From positions 1 to 64,000 of the forward strand of contig JBGFRO010000030.1 in assembly GCA_041695085.1 (NCBI GenBank): a DNA stretch of 64,000 bases, read 5' to 3'. This DNA comes from DYFT01 sp041695085. Lineage in GTDB: Bacteria; Bacteroidota; Ignavibacteria; UBA10030. Numbering within the stretch: position 1 is the first letter of the stretch; every line of letters begins with the position of its first letter. Shown in pieces: positions 62,801 through 64,000 of this stretch. The notes under the pieces were generated by a model that was not told the DNA's origin, did not search any database, and worked only from the letters and a program-made list of their open reading frames with translations. Made by a program: the position numbers and the translations under genes.

Positions 62801-63072
62801 TTGCCGTCGTAGTTTGCGCTGAAGGCGATGCGGGAGCCATCGGGGGAGAAGCGTGGGAACACTTCCTCTCCTTTGGGAGAGCTGAGTCTGTGTGCCGTAC
62901 CCCCCTCTTTTGCTACAATCCAAAGGTCGCCTGCGTACGAGAAGACAATGTGTGTTTGTGAGACGTCCGGATGCTGCAGCATGCGGGCGTCGATTTGAGC
63001 GAAAACCGGTTCGACGGCAAGCAAACCAAGAACGAAGAATTTAAGGATCAATAAAAAAATTGAGCGGTTCAT
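59821..63072 (-). CDS. Tricorn-like S41 protease
   Basis: 1083 residues with a signal peptide (1-25). Two beta-propellers (WD40/TolB-like repeats such as PRFSPDGSRIAFSANYDGN, DWSPDGKLLYASS, WSPDSRWLAYGRD) fill residues ~30-520. A Lys/Glu-rich linker (about 555-585) is followed by the C1 helical region, a PDZ domain (~760-860) and the S41 catalytic domain with LINGWSGSGGDAFPDYF containing the nucleophilic Ser. This matches tricorn protease architecture; in bacteria these act on oligopeptides in the periplasm. No factor-type aminopeptidase is adjacent. Confidence 0.95.
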   Translation of the reverse strand: MNRSIFLLILKFFVLGLLAVEPVFAQIDARMLQHPDVSQTHIVFSYAGDLWIVAKEGGTAHRLSSPKGEEVFPRFSPDGSRIAFSANYDGNTDVYVMPALGGRPQRVTYHGMNDRLIDWSPDGKLLYASSKHSGRQRYNQFYLVPPTGGLPEQLPIPYGELASFSPDGKKIAYNALTQAFRTWKRYRGGWSADIIVFDLEKKTAETVVSGPGNDEFPMWSGATIYFLSDRGPDLRMNIWSYNILSKQLKQITNFSEYDIHFPSLGPSEIVFEAGGKLYVLSLADERVREVKVNVVTDEITLLPRAENVSKRIQHVSLAPDGKRALFEARGEIFSVPAEDGPVYNLTRSSGVAERYPAWSPDGKYAAYWSDKSGEYELTLQEIGRPGSERTLTSYGPGYRYRLAWSPNSKMLAFIDKAMEIFIYEVERNRTMKVDKGLYFYQGGLDAFSVSWSPDSRWLAYGRDLVNRSTAIFLFDTKEGKSTQVTSGYYRDAQPSFDPDGKYLYFLTKRTFTPSYSDVDNTWIYPNTTNVAVVPLTEEIVSPLAPKNDTTSVKSEEKGEKKDIKDKKEEKEKPKETKITLSGFEQRLVILPPAAGNFGAIHAVPGKLIFHRRPNTGSSDKKRPLMFYDLEKREEKTIVDDADIFQVSADGKKVIVEKSGIYAVIEVGENQKTEKNMPTDQLEMTIVPRAEWQQIFNDVWRFERDFFYDPNMHGVDWKEMRSRYQRLLDAAVTRWDVNFVIGELISELNASHTYRGGGDTEEAESRNIGYLGIDWEVANGAYRIKKIINGAPWDSEVRSPLVMPGLNVKEGEYILAVNGEPVDVGKAPWAAFAGLAEKTVELAINSKPSLDGARKVVVKTLADETRLRHLAWIEANRKRVEELSNGRVGYVYVPSTGIDGQTELVRQFAAQFRKEGLIIDERFNSGGQIPDRFIELLNRKPLAFWAVRDGMNWQWPPFAHFGPKVMLINGWSGSGGDAFPDYFRKAKLGLLVGTRTWGGLIGITGAPALIDGGSVTVPTFRMYHPDGTWFAEGHGVDPDIEVLDDPAQLARGIDPQLERGVQEVMKLLQTTPSPYPKQPAYEKR

Positions 63073-63338
63073 CGTTTCTTCCCTTTACATACAAGAAAGA
63101 TTTTAAGTGGGGGGTATTGAGATTTTTTCGTGAGGATAGTACTGCCTTCTCTTCAAGATAGCAACCATTTAATGAAAAGGATCTCTTCTTTATCGAAGAT
63201 CGCACGTTTTTCTTTGTCACCTCCGGGGTTTCGATACTTTAAAAACAAAAAACCCAACCGAAGTTGGGTTGGATAATAATGAGTTAACCAGTGGGAGGAA
63301 AAATCATACTGTTTACGCCGGCCTCGCCATTTGCGTAG
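63073..63338. other. Intergenic region upstream of the tricorn gene
   Basis: About 265 bp. It contains a GGGAAG ribosome-binding site region for the tricorn start, no hexamer pair that I trust, and the terminator listed at 63249-63271. Confidence 0.35.
63249..63271 (-). terminator. Intrinsic terminator of the right-end minus-strand gene
   Basis: On the minus strand AACCCAAC-TTCG-GTTGGGTT is followed by TTTTTTG. It is a stable tetraloop hairpin with a T tract lying 3' of the T9SS-sorted gene remnant. Confidence 0.9.
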
Positions 63339-64000
63339 TCAATCCGCAACGTCGAAAATCCGGAGCAAGACTATCGCCGTCTTTGGCAATTCGAATGAGA
63401 TGGTAGTACTTGGATTGAACGGGTTCGGATAGTTCGCGATCGAGAATTCCATGGGTGTGGCCGACTTCGCCATCTTCTGGTCTTCGGAGCGTCGTGGAGG
63501 AGCGGGGTTGGCGAAGACGTTTACGTAGTTCGGGTCGGAATAAGACTGATTGATCGAGAACCAGATGGAGCCCATGCCACGTGATTGGAGCCAAAGCTGA
63601 TAATCACCGGTTCAGAAATATTCAGAGAGGGATCGCTTGTATACGTCCAATGAGCCTTTTCATAACTCTTCTCCTCTATATTTATTGCTGGTTTCGTTGT
63701 CGCATCCCGAGTCCTTAGACTTTCTTTCCCCATTTTCATTTGCCATGCAGCAGATACGATACCGCTCCATTGTTACCGACGATGAAAGCCTCCTTGCCGT
63801 TTGTCCAGACATCATACAAAGCAACATCTTGGGGAATGAGTCCGTGCGGAAGTTTGAGGTCTTCCCACGATACACCGTCCCAGTGGTAAGCAACAGGACC
63901 GTCACGCCATCCAACAGTGAGAATGTTTGTCGGACTATTTCCTTCAATCCCGATCAACGATGCAATTGGACTAAACACCTTCACCCATTTGTTTGCTTCC
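63339..64000 (-). pseudogene. 3' part of a frameshifted T9SS-sorted secreted gene
   Basis: The piece entering from the window edge (63736-64000) reads like a beta-propeller protein (NILTVGWRDGPVAYHWDGVS, DVWTNGKEAFIVGNNGAVSY) and stops at 63736. A second frame covers 63521-63739, and a third, ending at 63339, carries a T9SS sorting domain (MEFSIANYPNPFNPSTTISF) that breaks after RIFDVAD, short of the usual ~70 residues. At least two frame changes are needed to join the pieces. It may be a pseudogene; the 5' part lies outside the window. Confidence 0.6.

Overview
The window comes from a Gram-negative bacterium of the FCB group, most likely a Bacteroidota/Ignavibacteria/Kapabacteria-like lineage. 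The evidence is: C-terminal type IX secretion (T9SS) sorting domains with the NPFNP signature on three genes; a PorV-like outer-membrane protein; a complete MoxR/Bat operon; and TPR, DUF2851, CHASE2-cyclase and tricorn-like protein families typical of that group. Strain or genus cannot be told from the sequence. Base composition is moderate, and the stretches around 42.8-47.6 kb and 50.2-57.6 kb look more AT-rich and lineage-specific than the rest.

Layout. 0-0.6 kb: a palindrome-rich, non-coding repeat cluster. 0.6-7.4 kb: a T9SS-sorted subtilase, a decayed gene, tRNA-Gly(CCC), a small membrane protein and the helicase HrpB. 7.6-15.9 kb: MoxR/DUF58/BatA/BatB-C/BatD/BatE operon. 16.1-19.6 kb: mreD, PBP2 and rodA (cell elongation). 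19.8-25.4 kb: metallophosphoesterase, TauE/DUF1634 pair, dCTP deaminase, pyrF and DUF2851. 25.4-28.6 kb: a translationally coupled pair on the minus strand. 28.8-31.3 kb: dxr and the site-2 protease rseP. 31.4-38.7 kb: a signalling and cell-surface cluster (secreted protein, FecR protein, outer-membrane barrel candidate, CHASE2 adenylate cyclase). 38.8-42.8 kb: PorV-like protein, dodecin, cyclic-nucleotide-binding protein, M19 dipeptidase.

The two most interesting regions are accessory. (1) 43-47.2 kb (minus strand) carries a stand-alone AraC-type HTH gene. Next come four 13-bp tandem repeats placed just upstream of a near-consensus sigma-70 promoter, then a membrane-anchored thioredoxin-like protein, a periplasmic single-domain C39 peptidase, and an 84-residue precursor that has both an N-terminal export signal and a double-glycine leader before a 44-residue core with four evenly spaced cysteines. 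Three unknown envelope proteins follow. I read it as a candidate peptide (bacteriocin-like) system in which a precursor exported by Sec is matured in the periplasm without a peptidase-fused ABC transporter. (2) 50.2-58.4 kb (plus strand) is one long transcription unit behind a TTGACA-17-TATATT promoter. It encodes a small T9SS protein, a TPR protein, a PKD plus M15-like peptidase protein and a HEAT-like protein. A 374-bp segment is then duplicated almost perfectly and joined to a different peptidase-like C-terminus, next to the stub of a second HEAT-like gene. This resembles cassette shuffling in polymorphic effector loci.

Other regulatory features: a SAM-I riboswitch with its own promoter and terminator upstream of a cystathionine gamma-synthase-like gene, and several clear intrinsic terminators. 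The right end is the 3' part of a frameshifted T9SS-sorted gene that continues beyond the window.
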